Under the pieces are notes generated by a model. That model did no database searches and was not told the DNA's origin. It worked only from the letters and a program-made list of their open reading frames with translations. Below, one piece after another: positions 42,744 through 51,974 of a DNA stretch of 64,000 nt. The position numbers and the translations under genes were made by a program. Origin of the DNA: Arcobacter sp. CECT 8985 (lineage in GTDB: Bacteria; Campylobacterota; Campylobacteria; Campylobacterales; Arcobacteraceae); assembly GCF_004116495.1 (NCBI RefSeq), contig NZ_PDKC01000013.1, positions 1 through 64,000 of the forward strand, read 5' to 3'. Numbering within the stretch: position 1 is the first letter of the stretch; the number at the start of each line of letters is the position of its first letter.

Positions 42744-44318
42744 ATGTCTATAAATTGTATAAGAACACTGTTAGAAGATGCTAATATATCTTCTAGTGAT
42801 AAAATTGCCATAATTCAAGATGATTCAAAAATCACTTATGGTGAGTTATTTACAAAAGTAAATCAAGTGGCGTTTTATTTAAATGAATTAGATTTACCAA
42901 AAGGTAGTAGAATTGGTATATATTCAAATAAATCAATAGATCAAGTTATTGCTATTTTAGCCATATTATCTACAGATTATATTTTAGTTCCTTTGACAAG
43001 AATGTTACAACCAGAACAAGTAAAATATATTATTGAAGATTGTGATATTAAATGTATCATTACTGATAAAGTAAAAATTGAGAAAATTGAAGAAATAGAG
43101 TTTAATGGTCAAATAATCTCATATGAAAGAACAACAAATGATTTAGCTTCTTTTGAAGAGATATACAAATATTATAATAAACCATATAATCATGATATCA
43201 ATGGGCATGACAATGCTGTTATTACATATTCATTTGGACTAACAGGAAAACCAAAAGGAATAGTTATTTCACATAGAAATCTAATTGATTCTGCAAGAGT
43301 AGTATCAAAATATCTAAAATTAAAAGAAGATGATGTAATTTCTGGATTGCTAATATTTAATCTTGATTATGGGTTAAATCAAATCTTTTGCTCTTTATAT
43401 AAAAGAGCAACACTAGCACTACATAGATTTATTTTACCAAATGATTTTTTTAACCATATAATAAAAGATAAAGTAACAGTTCTTCCTCTTATGCCAATTC
43501 ATCTTACGTTAATGTTTGATGAACAAGAACATAAACTTCCAAGTAATGAATTACTTAAAGATGTAAGAATTATCACTTCTTCTGGTGGAAATGTAAAAAC
43601 AAAAATGATAAATGATGTTGAAAAATACTTTTCAAATGCACAATTTTTTTCTATGCATGGACTAACTGAAGCTTTTAGATCAACATACTTAGAACCAAGC
43701 CAAATTAAAATTAGACCTGATTCTATTGGAAAAGCGATTCCCGATGTTGAATTATATATAATAAATGAACAAGGGCAAGAGTGTAAACCAAGAGAAGTTG
43801 GAGAATTAATTCATAGGGGTGGATATATTTATAAAGGTTATTGGAATGCATCAGTTGAAACTAAAGAAAGATTTAAATCTATAAAAATTCTAAAAAATAT
43901 CATAAATCTAGAAGGACACTTATGCGATGAAATAGTAGTTGCAACTGGTGATTATGTTTATAAAGATGAAGAGGGATATTTATATTTTGTATCCAGAAAA
44001 GATGATATGATAAAAACAAGAGGCTTTAGAGTAAGTCCTTATGAAATAGAATCAGTAGCATATAAAAATATACCTCAAATCGAACAATGCGCAGTTTTTT
44101 CAATTGAAAATCCTGAAATAGAAGAAGAAATAATATTTGTTTATTCAAGTAGAAGTGAACTTGCTTCAAATGAAATTATTTTTGAACTAAAAAAGCATTT
44201 GGCATCTTACATGATACCAAGTAAAATATTTTATAAAAAATCACTACCTTTAGTTCCTAGTGATAGAAACAAGATAAATAAAGAAAGTTTAAAAGAAGAC
44301 TTGATAAATAATGTATAA
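42744..44318 (+). CDS. AMP-forming acyl/aminoacyl ligase with atypical P-loop
   Basis: A 524-residue ANL-superfamily adenylating enzyme. The P-loop reads YSFGLTGKPKG (162-172) instead of the usual TSGSTGxPKG; later motifs are normal (SMHGLTEAF; ATGDYVYKDEEGYLYFVSR; KTRGFRVSPYEIE) and the catalytic C-terminal Lys is present (K510 in DRNKINK). No carrier domain is attached. Its position as last gene of the glutamate mutase operon (9-bp gap) suggests 3-methylaspartate or a derivative as substrate, like VinN of the vicenistatin pathway, which adenylates 3-methylaspartate beside its own glutamate mutase genes. The substrate and the acceptor (CoA, carrier protein or amine) are not shown by sequence. 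Confidence 0.85.
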   Translation: MSINCIRTLLEDANISSSDKIAIIQDDSKITYGELFTKVNQVAFYLNELDLPKGSRIGIYSNKSIDQVIAILAILSTDYILVPLTRMLQPEQVKYIIEDCDIKCIITDKVKIEKIEEIEFNGQIISYERTTNDLASFEEIYKYYNKPYNHDINGHDNAVITYSFGLTGKPKGIVISHRNLIDSARVVSKYLKLKEDDVISGLLIFNLDYGLNQIFCSLYKRATLALHRFILPNDFFNHIIKDKVTVLPLMPIHLTLMFDEQEHKLPSNELLKDVRIITSSGGNVKTKMINDVEKYFSNAQFFSMHGLTEAFRSTYLEPSQIKIRPDSIGKAIPDVELYIINEQGQECKPREVGELIHRGGYIYKGYWNASVETKERFKSIKILKNIINLEGHLCDEIVVATGDYVYKDEEGYLYFVSRKDDMIKTRGFRVSPYEIESVAYKNIPQIEQCAVFSIENPEIEEEIIFVYSSRSELASNEIIFELKKHLASYMIPSKIFYKKSLPLVPSDRNKINKESLKEDLINNV

Positions 44319-44361
44319 AAAAATAACAATAAAGTGTTATTTTCTTAAATTTCTTTTAAAT

Positions 44362-44377
44362 TTTGATATAAATCAAA
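44362..44377 (+). promoter_or_regulatory. Perfect FNR/CRP-family box upstream of cytochrome c
   Basis: TTTGATATAAATCAAA matches the FNR consensus TTGAT-N4-ATCAA exactly with one extra symmetric pair. Its centre (44369.5) lies about 40 bp before the likely start of transcription set by a TATAAA -10 box at about 44397-44402, the classic position for activation. Confidence 0.65.
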
Positions 44378-44433
44378 GAAATGAAAGTTTATTTTATATA
44401 AAATAATAAAAATTAATTTGAGAGGACTTTAGA

Positions 44434-44724
44434 ATGAAAAAAATTTTAATCGCAACTTCACTTTTTGCATGTGCATTATTTGCTGCTGATGGTGCTGCGC
44501 TATACAAAAAATGTGCTACTTGTCATGGAATGAATGGAGAGAAAAAAGCATTAGGTAAAAGTAAAATAATCAAAGACCTTACAAAAGACCAATTTCTTGC
44601 TGCAATGAAAGGTTATAAAGATGGAACTTATGGTGGACCAATGAAAGGTTTAATGAAAGGGCAAGTTGCACCTTTAAGCCATGATGATATAAAAGCATTA
44701 GCTAACTATATAACAAAAAAATAA
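44434..44724 (+). CDS. Small periplasmic class I cytochrome c
   Basis: A 96-residue protein with a signal peptide (1-18, ALFAADG) and one haem site CATCH near residue 29. A Met ligand is available in GPMKGLMKGQVAPLS. It resembles the c553-type electron carriers of Campylobacterota that link the bc1 complex to cbb3 oxidase or peroxidase. It has a good GAGAGGA ribosome site and a perfect FNR-type box upstream, implying control by oxygen or nitrogen-oxide supply. Confidence 0.92.
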   Translation: MKKILIATSLFACALFAADGAALYKKCATCHGMNGEKKALGKSKIIKDLTKDQFLAAMKGYKDGTYGGPMKGLMKGQVAPLSHDDIKALANYITKK

Positions 44725-44746
44725 CGACTAGATTTCTAGTTGTTAT
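44721..44746. terminator. Bidirectional terminator cytochrome c / GGDEF gene
   Basis: Inverted repeat with 11-bp arms (ATAACGACTAG and CTAGTTGTTAT, one G-U pair) around ATTT, containing the cytochrome stop and the end of the convergent GGDEF gene. Confidence 0.7.
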
Positions 44747-45596
44747 TAACACTAGAAATTTCTATTCTATTTCTTCCTTTATTTTTCGCCTTATAAACAG
44801 CTTCATCTGCTTTTTTAATCATTATATCTTTATTTTTCCAATCTTTAAAATATGAAACACCCATACTAACAGATATACTTATAGAACGGGTAGGATGAAA
44901 AATCTTTTGGTAATTTATATCATCTTTTAATTTTTGTAAATTCTCAAGTAAATACTCCTTATTACAAAAACAAAGAATAATAAACTCTTCTCCTCCAAAT
45001 CTATAAACTTCGCCATTTAAAATTTTTGCATATTCTTGTAACTTTTCAGAGATATAAATCAATACTTTATCTCCATAATCATGCCCAAAATTATCATTTA
45101 TTCCTTTAAATCTATCAGCATCAATAAATACAGTGTTTAACATATCTATATTATTTTGATTTATATAAATATTCAAATCATTTTCCATTTTTCTTCTGTT
45201 ATAAAGTTTTGTCAAATGATCTCTGTTTATATTATCTTCAAGTTGAGCTTTTTCTCTTAAAAGTTGCTCAATTAAAGTATCTTTATAATCATCTTCAATA
45301 TCTGTATTTTTTTGTTCAAAAATTTTACCTAATTGAAATTCAAATTGATTGTTTTTTGTATTATAATCAACATTTTTACACTCAATAACTAAAGAGGGTT
45401 TATCTTCACCCAAACCATTAGTAAGTTGTATTTTATCTATTTGTTTTATTGAATAGTGAATTTTATCATTTTTAATAGTAGGCTCAATTAACTCTTTTTT
45501 CCAATATCTAGTTGTATCTTTTTTCAAAGTTGCAACTTTTTTTAATAATATATTTTCAAATAGGTTTTTATCAATAGAAATCTTATACATAATCAA
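44736..45596 (-). CDS. Soluble diguanylate cyclase (GGDEF)
   Basis: A 286-residue protein with no membrane segment or signal peptide. The N-terminal 110 residues are of unknown fold; a short coiled coil leads to a GGDEF domain (about 125-286) with intact active site (RFGGEEF) and the DADRFKGINDNFGHDYGD segment. It should make c-di-GMP. It is a monocistronic gene divergent from the NlpC/P60 lipoprotein gene. Confidence 0.92.
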   Translation of the reverse strand: MIMYKISIDKNLFENILLKKVATLKKDTTRYWKKELIEPTIKNDKIHYSIKQIDKIQLTNGLGEDKPSLVIECKNVDYNTKNNQFEFQLGKIFEQKNTDIEDDYKDTLIEQLLREKAQLEDNINRDHLTKLYNRRKMENDLNIYINQNNIDMLNTVFIDADRFKGINDNFGHDYGDKVLIYISEKLQEYAKILNGEVYRFGGEEFIILCFCNKEYLLENLQKLKDDINYQKIFHPTRSISISVSMGVSYFKDWKNKDIMIKKADEAVYKAKNKGRNRIEISSVNNN

Positions 45597-45684
45597 ATAT
45601 TAACACTAATATACTTAATTATTTAACTTCTAAAAACTAAGCATATGATACAATCATATTTTAAATTTCAAAAAAGGTTTTAGA

Positions 45685-46965
45685 TTGAATATAAAAACAT
45701 TTTTTTTACCATTTATAATAACAATATTTTTTAGTGCATGCGTTCATCAAAATTTGCCAATAAAAGATTTGAAGACATATTCTCAAGATCCAAATAAATA
45801 TGTAACAAAAGATTTGACTTTTAAAAATCAACAAAAAGCAAATATTAACTTTAATAAAAAGTATTTTAGTGTTTGGGATAATCCAAAAATAAAAATATCT
45901 AAAAGTGTAGCAACTTGGGGATTTAGTTATAAAAAAAGAGAAATTTATTTACAAAATTTCTCAAAAGCTTCAAAACAATGGTTTGATAAACAAATAGAGA
46001 ATTCAAACTTTAAAGAGTTTAAAAAAGTATCAAAACGTGCAATTATGGTAAAAAATAGTGCTGTAAAAGTATTCCCTACAATAGAAATGATGTTTTACAA
46101 TCCATACACAGCAGGGGAAGGATTTCCTTTTGATTATAATCAAAATTCACAAATAAAAATAAATACTCCAATTTTAGTATCTCATTATTCAAAAGACAAA
46201 GCTTGGGTATTTATCAAATCCGCTTCTGTTTTTGGTTGGGTAAAAATATCTGATATTGCATTTGTAAGTGATAAGTTTATTAAAGAGTTTAAAACAAATA
46301 ACTATTATATTGCAACAAAAGATAAATTTAATATACATGATAATTTTTTTATAGAAAAAATTCAATTAGGTACAATTTTCCCAAAATATAAACAAAACTA
46401 TTTAATTGCAAAAAAAGATTTAAATCATAATGCCTTTATTAGATATATTAAAATCGATGATAAGAATATAGATAAAAAACCATTAAAATTTAACTCAAAA
46501 AATATCGCAAAAGTAGCTTCACAATTAATTGGTGAACAATATGGTTGGGGAGGAATCTTTAATTTTAGAGATTGTTCTAGTTTTACAAAAGATTTCTTTA
46601 GTACATTTGGAGTATTTTTAAATAGAAACTCATCTCAACAAATAGAAGATGGAAAACATTTTTATATTAAAAATCTATCAAATAAGAAGAAAAAAGAGTA
46701 TATTATAAAACATGCAAAAGCATTTAAAACATTGATTCATTTACCTGGGCATATTATGTTATATATTGGAAACAATAAAGGTGAACCTTTAGTAATGCAA
46801 GATGTTTGGGGCGTAAAAACAAGGGTATTTCTTTATACAAAAGGAAGAAATATAATAGGTAAAAATATCATAAGTACTTTAGAATTTGGAAAAGAATTAC
46901 AAAATTACGATGATACAAAAAATGTATTAGATAAAATTGATTATATTACAATTTTAGATGAGTAA
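45685..46965 (+). CDS. SH3-domain NlpC/P60 peptidoglycan hydrolase, lipoprotein
   Basis: A 426-residue predicted lipoprotein with lipobox FSAC (Cys19). Two SH3-type segments (about 125-260) precede an NlpC/P60 cysteine peptidase domain (about 270-400): the nucleophile Cys is in FRDCSSFTKD and the His in LPGHIMLYIG. Such enzymes cut stem peptides in the cell wall; the family called SH3-NlpC/P60 (YraI/DVU_0896-like) fits well. It starts with TTG preceded by AAAAAGG; no better ATG exists in frame. Confidence 0.87.
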   Translation: MNIKTFFLPFIITIFFSACVHQNLPIKDLKTYSQDPNKYVTKDLTFKNQQKANINFNKKYFSVWDNPKIKISKSVATWGFSYKKREIYLQNFSKASKQWFDKQIENSNFKEFKKVSKRAIMVKNSAVKVFPTIEMMFYNPYTAGEGFPFDYNQNSQIKINTPILVSHYSKDKAWVFIKSASVFGWVKISDIAFVSDKFIKEFKTNNYYIATKDKFNIHDNFFIEKIQLGTIFPKYKQNYLIAKKDLNHNAFIRYIKIDDKNIDKKPLKFNSKNIAKVASQLIGEQYGWGGIFNFRDCSSFTKDFFSTFGVFLNRNSSQQIEDGKHFYIKNLSNKKKKEYIIKHAKAFKTLIHLPGHIMLYIGNNKGEPLVMQDVWGVKTRVFLYTKGRNIIGKNIISTLEFGKELQNYDDTKNVLDKIDYITILDE

Positions 46966-46969
46966 AGAG

Positions 46970-49900
46970 TTATTCCTTACTCTGTTTATCTTTTAAATAA
47001 ATTAATCTATACAACATAGGTACATAATATAGATTTAGAATTGTTGCCCACAATATACCAAAACCTAAAGCAATAGCCATTGGTTGAAGAACTAAAGCTT
47101 GTCCTGTAGGGAAAAATATCAAAGAGCTCAAACCCAAAACAGTTGTAATAGATGTAAGTAAAATTGGTCTTAACCTTAAAAGAGCATACTCTTCTAGTTG
47201 TTTTATTGATTTTGCTTTTTTAATAAAATCCATCATAATAATACCATCATTTACAATAACACCTGCAAGTCCAACAATACCAATAAGCCCTGGCATTGTT
47301 AGATTTATACCCATTATTAGATGCCCTACTAATACACCTAAAATAGAAAGAGGAATTGTACTTATTATAATAAGAGGTTTAACCATAGAATCAAACATCC
47401 ATACAAGTGCTATAAATATAAGAATTATTGCAATAATAGCAGCTTCACTCATCTCTTTTTGAACTTTTGCATTCTCTTCTTGCTCACCTTTTATATTTAT
47501 TATTACATCTTTTGATAACTTATTTAAAACAGGATTTAACTTTTCATATACATCTGAAGATGTAATTTTAAAAATAGAAGCTGTTACACTTGTAATTCTT
47601 TTGTTGTTCTCTTTAAATATTTGAGAATATGCAGGGATTTTTATAAAATCTGCAACCTCTTTTAAAAGAACTTTTTGTTTATTTGGTAAAGTTATCTCAA
47701 AATCATCTAGACTTGTAATTATATCTTTATGCAAACTTCTAAAAACAATCTCAATTATTCCTTTATCATCGAACATTTTAGAATAAGTAGCTTTTGCATA
47801 AAAAGGTTTTAATTGATCTAAAATCATCTTTTCATCAACACCAATTTGTTGTCCATATTTATTTACTTTAAATTTAAGTTCATAATTACCCAAAAGTGCA
47901 TTGTCTGCAACATTTGAAACACCTTTTATAGTTGAAAGTTTCTCTTTTATCTTTTTTACTGCACGTTGAACAATCTCATTTTTTCCACTTACAGAGATTT
48001 CAATATCATTTTTTACTATTCCAGCTTTTGGAGTAAATACTTTTAAATCATCAAATTTAGAAGTATCCATATTTTTATTTATTATTTTTTTAATTTTCTC
48101 TTCTATTATTTGAGCACTTTGCTGTCTAATCATATCTGAATCATCATATTTTGGTGAAAGATAAGGATTTATATATTTGTCAAAAAAGTTTTGTGGTGCT
48201 CTTTCATGTAAGTTTACAAAAGTTTGAAAATAAAATTCTTCATTTATTGGCTGGTTTTTACCATCAAGCTTCATACCAATTACAGAAGTTATTGAACTTA
48301 CTTCTGTTTTAGTATTTAACGTATCAAGTAGTAATTTTTCCACTTTTAGAACAATTTGTTCTGTTTGCTCTATTTTTTTTCCAACACCAACAGAACCATT
48401 TACATATATTTGTGTTGTATCAAATGTAGGTAAAAATTGAAACTTAATTGATTTAAAAAGTATAAATGTTGAAACAAAAATAAATACTACCATTAATATT
48501 AAAGTAACATACTTACCTCTTAATAAAAAGTGTAAAATCTTTGAGTATACTCTTTTATTAAAATCCCAGACTTTATGAGATTTTCTATCACTATTACTTA
48601 CTTTTAATATCTGCATTGAGTGTAAGGGTAAAAATATAAATGCTTCAATAAGAGAAGATAGAAGAAGTACAGTAATCATAATAGGAAGAATTTGCATAAA
48701 TTTTCCAGTCTCTCCACTCATTATCAAAATAGGCAAAAATGCAAAAATTGTAGTTGCTGTTGCAGTCAAAACAGCTGGATACATTTCATATGCCCCATCA
48801 CGAGCAGCCTCAAATCTACTTTTTCCCATTTCCATATGTCTATAGATATTCTCCCCTACTACAATTGCTTCATCAACTAACATTCCCAATGCAATCAATG
48901 CACCAAGTAATGAAATCATATTTAAACTATAGCCTAAGTATTGTGCACCTATTAATCCTATCATAAAAGAAGTTGGAATTCCTATTGCAATAACTATTGC
49001 AATTCTTACATTAATAAAAAATAATAATGCAGTAAAAAGAAGTATTAATCCAAACATAATATTTGAAACAACAGTATTCAATCTATTTTTAATCCAAATA
49101 GATGTATCAATATATGTATCAAACTCTATATCAGGATAAATTTTTTCATAATCTTTAGTAATTTGTTTTATCTTTTTAACAAGTTCAATTGAATCACCTT
49201 CATACCCCTTATTTACTCCAATTGCAATATTTCTTTTTGCATCATAATGGGAGATACTTGAAACATCTTCAAACTTATACTTAACAGTTGCTATATCATG
49301 AAGGTATATCTTTTTATCATCAATTTTTAAAATAATATTTTTTATATTATTTATGTCTTTTTCACCATTAAAAGTACTTAAATAGTAGTGTCTTTTTGTA
49401 TCTTTTATAATACCAACTGGAAAAATAGAACTTATTTTCGAAACTGCATTTACAACATCAACTTTACTAAGATTTAATGCTTTAATTTTTTCTTCATTAA
49501 AAATAACAACTAATTGCTTATCTGTTTTACTAAATACTGTAACTTCTGATAAATCTTTTAATTGCATAATTGTAGATTTTACATCATCTGCAATATCAAG
49601 AAGTTGTTCTTTTGTTCTTTTATTGTCTTTTGAAAATAGTGAGACTGTAATCAAAGGAAAAGTATATTCCATAGTCTTTACAGTTGGTTCATCCATATCT
49701 GTAGGAAGATTTGTTTTTACTTGAGTAATTATATCTTTTACATCATCAACTACTAAATTTGGATTTTCTCCATCTTTTAAATCAACTTGAATTGTAAAAA
49801 AACCATTTTTAATAGTAGAGCTTATCTTTTTTGCTTCACTCAAACCAAGAAGTTCATCTTCTATATCCTCTACTGCTATTTTATCAAGTAAATCTGAACT

Positions 49901-50068
49901 TGCTCCTGTATAAGATCCATTTATTATGACTGCATCAAGTCTTGCTGGGGGAAATATCTCTTTTGAAATATTTAAGTATGAAAAGATTGATAGAGTAAAT
50001 AAAAAAAACAGTAACATATGATTTAAAACTGGTTTTCTTAAAAAAAACTCTATCAAGGACTTTATCAT
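46970..50068 (-). CDS. RND-family efflux transporter (HAE1/AcrB-like)
   Basis: A 1032-residue inner-membrane pump with twelve predicted helices and two large periplasmic loops, full length for the family. Typical segments include VEDIEDELLGLSEAK, the fourth-helix ALIALGMLVDEAIVVGENIYR and VGLAGVIVNDGIIMMDF. No membrane-fusion or outer-membrane channel gene is adjacent. Its ATG overlaps the ftsL-like stop (ATGA), making it the third gene of an rsmH-ftsL-RND unit. This placement next to division genes is unusual; substrates are unknown. Confidence 0.92.
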   Translation of the reverse strand: MIKSLIEFFLRKPVLNHMLLFFLFTLSIFSYLNISKEIFPPARLDAVIINGSYTGASSDLLDKIAVEDIEDELLGLSEAKKISSTIKNGFFTIQVDLKDGENPNLVVDDVKDIITQVKTNLPTDMDEPTVKTMEYTFPLITVSLFSKDNKRTKEQLLDIADDVKSTIMQLKDLSEVTVFSKTDKQLVVIFNEEKIKALNLSKVDVVNAVSKISSIFPVGIIKDTKRHYYLSTFNGEKDINNIKNIILKIDDKKIYLHDIATVKYKFEDVSSISHYDAKRNIAIGVNKGYEGDSIELVKKIKQITKDYEKIYPDIEFDTYIDTSIWIKNRLNTVVSNIMFGLILLFTALLFFINVRIAIVIAIGIPTSFMIGLIGAQYLGYSLNMISLLGALIALGMLVDEAIVVGENIYRHMEMGKSRFEAARDGAYEMYPAVLTATATTIFAFLPILIMSGETGKFMQILPIMITVLLLSSLIEAFIFLPLHSMQILKVSNSDRKSHKVWDFNKRVYSKILHFLLRGKYVTLILMVVFIFVSTFILFKSIKFQFLPTFDTTQIYVNGSVGVGKKIEQTEQIVLKVEKLLLDTLNTKTEVSSITSVIGMKLDGKNQPINEEFYFQTFVNLHERAPQNFFDKYINPYLSPKYDDSDMIRQQSAQIIEEKIKKIINKNMDTSKFDDLKVFTPKAGIVKNDIEISVSGKNEIVQRAVKKIKEKLSTIKGVSNVADNALLGNYELKFKVNKYGQQIGVDEKMILDQLKPFYAKATYSKMFDDKGIIEIVFRSLHKDIITSLDDFEITLPNKQKVLLKEVADFIKIPAYSQIFKENNKRITSVTASIFKITSSDVYEKLNPVLNKLSKDVIINIKGEQEENAKVQKEMSEAAIIAIILIFIALVWMFDSMVKPLIIISTIPLSILGVLVGHLIMGINLTMPGLIGIVGLAGVIVNDGIIMMDFIKKAKSIKQLEEYALLRLRPILLTSITTVLGLSSLIFFPTGQALVLQPMAIALGFGILWATILNLYYVPMLYRLIYLKDKQSKE

Positions 50069-50319
50069 TTTTTCTCTTCTAGTGATTTTATGATTAAAGA
50101 ATCAACAATTTGGTTTTTAAATTTCATATCTTCCAATTGTTGAGCCAAGAATTTATTTTCCTCTTTTAGCGAGATATAATGTGCATATAATTTATTTACA
50201 TCTTTACTTACATAATATATATTATTTCTCAAATATATTTTTGGCACATATAATACAAGAGTAATTATTAACATTGAAAATGCAATAATCAATGAATTCT
50301 TAGCATTAAGTTTAATCAA
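50065..50319 (-). CDS. FtsL-like small bitopic membrane protein
   Basis: An 84-residue protein with a short cytoplasmic N terminus, one membrane helix (about 9-30) and a coiled-coil periplasmic tail (HYISLKEENKFLAQQLEDMKF). Size, topology and location directly after rsmH (8-bp overlap) match the cell-division protein FtsL, which varies too much for reliable sequence recognition. FtsL joins FtsB and FtsQ at the septum. Confidence 0.65.
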   Translation of the reverse strand: MIKLNAKNSLIIAFSMLIITLVLYVPKIYLRNNIYYVSKDVNKLYAHYISLKEENKFLAQQLEDMKFKNQIVDSLIIKSLEEKK

Positions 50320-51214
50320 ATTTGAAAATCCTTAACTTTGAACTTCTGCTTCTAGGATTTTGTTTTATCTCATCTTTTGTAGGAATTATTGGTTTTTTTG
50401 TAATAACTTTTCCCAAAGCATGATCATTCCCACAAGTACATTTAAATGCTTCAGGTGGACAAATACAAGATTTAGTCCATTTTTTAAAAACTTTTTTAAC
50501 TATTCTATCTTCTAATGAGTGAAAAGAGATTATACCAATAATGCAATCTTTTGGTTTTATTTCTTCAATTGAATCAAATAATCTTTTTAATACACCCAAT
50601 TCATCATTTACTTCTATTCTTATTGCTTGAAAAGGAAGTGTTGCTGGGTGAATTTTACCTTTGTGCATTTTTTTTGATAAAAACTCTGCAAGCTCTTTTG
50701 ATGAATTAAAAGGTCTATTATTTACAATTAATGATGCAACTTTTTTATATTCTCGAACTTCGCCATACTCTTTAAATATTTTTTCTAAATCTTCTAATGA
50801 ATAATTATTTACAACAGTACTTGCATCTAAGTCTTGTGTTTGATCCATTCTCATATCTAAAGTATCACTTTCAAATCCAAAACCTCTTTGAAGTTTATCT
50901 AATTGTAAAGAAGATACTCCAATATCAGCTAAAATACCTTTTATATTGTAATCTTTAAATTTATTTAAAACATGTTCAAAGTTACCTTTATTAAAAATAA
51001 CTCTGTCTTTAAAATCTTTTAATCTTTCTTTTGAGAAAGCCAAAGCTTCGTCATCTTGGTCATTACATATAAGTTTTATATTTTTATTTTGAGAAATTAA
51101 GCCAAAGCTGTGTCCAGCAAAGCCTGTAGTACAATCTATTATATATCCGTCATCTATATCTTTAAAAGCCTCAAGGGTTTCTTCATATAAGACAGGAACG
51201 TGTGGAACATCCAT
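50312..51214 (-). CDS. rsmH: 16S rRNA (cytosine(1402)-N4)-methyltransferase
   Basis: A 300-residue RsmH (MraW). The N-terminal HVPVLYEETLEAF, the SAM site DCTTGFAGHSFG, ADIGVSSLQLD and RGFGFESDTLDMRMD segments and the C-terminal SFHSLEDRIVK and PRSRSSKLRIF segments are all standard. It methylates C1402 in the ribosomal decoding site. In many bacteria it opens the division-cell-wall cluster; here only the ftsL-like gene remains next to it. Confidence 0.96.
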   Translation of the reverse strand: MDVPHVPVLYEETLEAFKDIDDGYIIDCTTGFAGHSFGLISQNKNIKLICNDQDDEALAFSKERLKDFKDRVIFNKGNFEHVLNKFKDYNIKGILADIGVSSLQLDKLQRGFGFESDTLDMRMDQTQDLDASTVVNNYSLEDLEKIFKEYGEVREYKKVASLIVNNRPFNSSKELAEFLSKKMHKGKIHPATLPFQAIRIEVNDELGVLKRLFDSIEEIKPKDCIIGIISFHSLEDRIVKKVFKKWTKSCICPPEAFKCTCGNDHALGKVITKKPIIPTKDEIKQNPRSRSSKLRIFKFD

Positions 51215-51275
51215 TAAAAAGGTCCTTATTAAATTTTATATATAATACCTAAATTTTGATTTAAGGTATTTTAAA

Positions 51276-51854
51276 ATGACAGATAAAAATGTAGTTGACT
51301 TATTAAGTAAACTTTCTCTTACAATGTTTAGAAAAAACTTTTTCGGTATTTATCATGGTGCAATATCTGCAAAAGTTGACCATAATTCATTTATTATAAA
51401 TACATCTGATGCTATCTTTGATGAGATGAGTGAAAAATCATTTTGTCATTTAAGTACAACAAAACAAGACTATAGATGGAATGAAGCAAGTATTGAGGCA
51501 TATATTCATGCAACAATATATAATAATATACATGAAGCAAAATATATAGCATTTGGAATGCCAATTTTTACAACTGCATATACACTTGATCATGACAAGA
51601 TAATATTTGATGATTATTTTGGAAGAATAACATTTGGTGAAATAGATGTTATTGATCCTGGAGATTATAGTACATGGTATGATAGAAATGCACTTGAAGT
51701 TACTAAATATCTAAAAGAGAACAATACAAGAATTATGGTAATAAAAGGTGTAGGTACATATGTATATGATAGAGATATAAATGAACTTGTAAAAAGAGTT
51801 GCCATCTTAGAAAATAGTTGTAGATTAATAAATATTAGAGCTTCATATAGCTAA
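51276..51854 (+). CDS. Class II aldolase/adducin-like domain protein
   Basis: A 192-residue soluble protein resembling the class II aldolase/adducin fold (LSLTMFRKNFFGIYHGAISAKV at the start and VIKGVGTYVYDRDINELVKRVAILENSCRL at the end). The metal-binding histidines of true aldolases are not evident: the usual HxH after HATIYNNIHEAKYIAFG is reduced. It may therefore be a non-catalytic or regulatory homologue. It is divergent from rsmH; a 120-bp gap separates it from the HU gene. Confidence 0.72.
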   Translation: MTDKNVVDLLSKLSLTMFRKNFFGIYHGAISAKVDHNSFIINTSDAIFDEMSEKSFCHLSTTKQDYRWNEASIEAYIHATIYNNIHEAKYIAFGMPIFTTAYTLDHDKIIFDDYFGRITFGEIDVIDPGDYSTWYDRNALEVTKYLKENNTRIMVIKGVGTYVYDRDINELVKRVAILENSCRLINIRASYS

Positions 51855-51974
51855 TTTCTAATATTTTTCTTAAATATTAAACTATAAACCCCAATTCATG
51901 GCTACTTTTAGCTATTTTAAAGGTTAAATACTATAAAGTTTGATAACATTTTAATTTAAACAAGGAGTTCTTCT

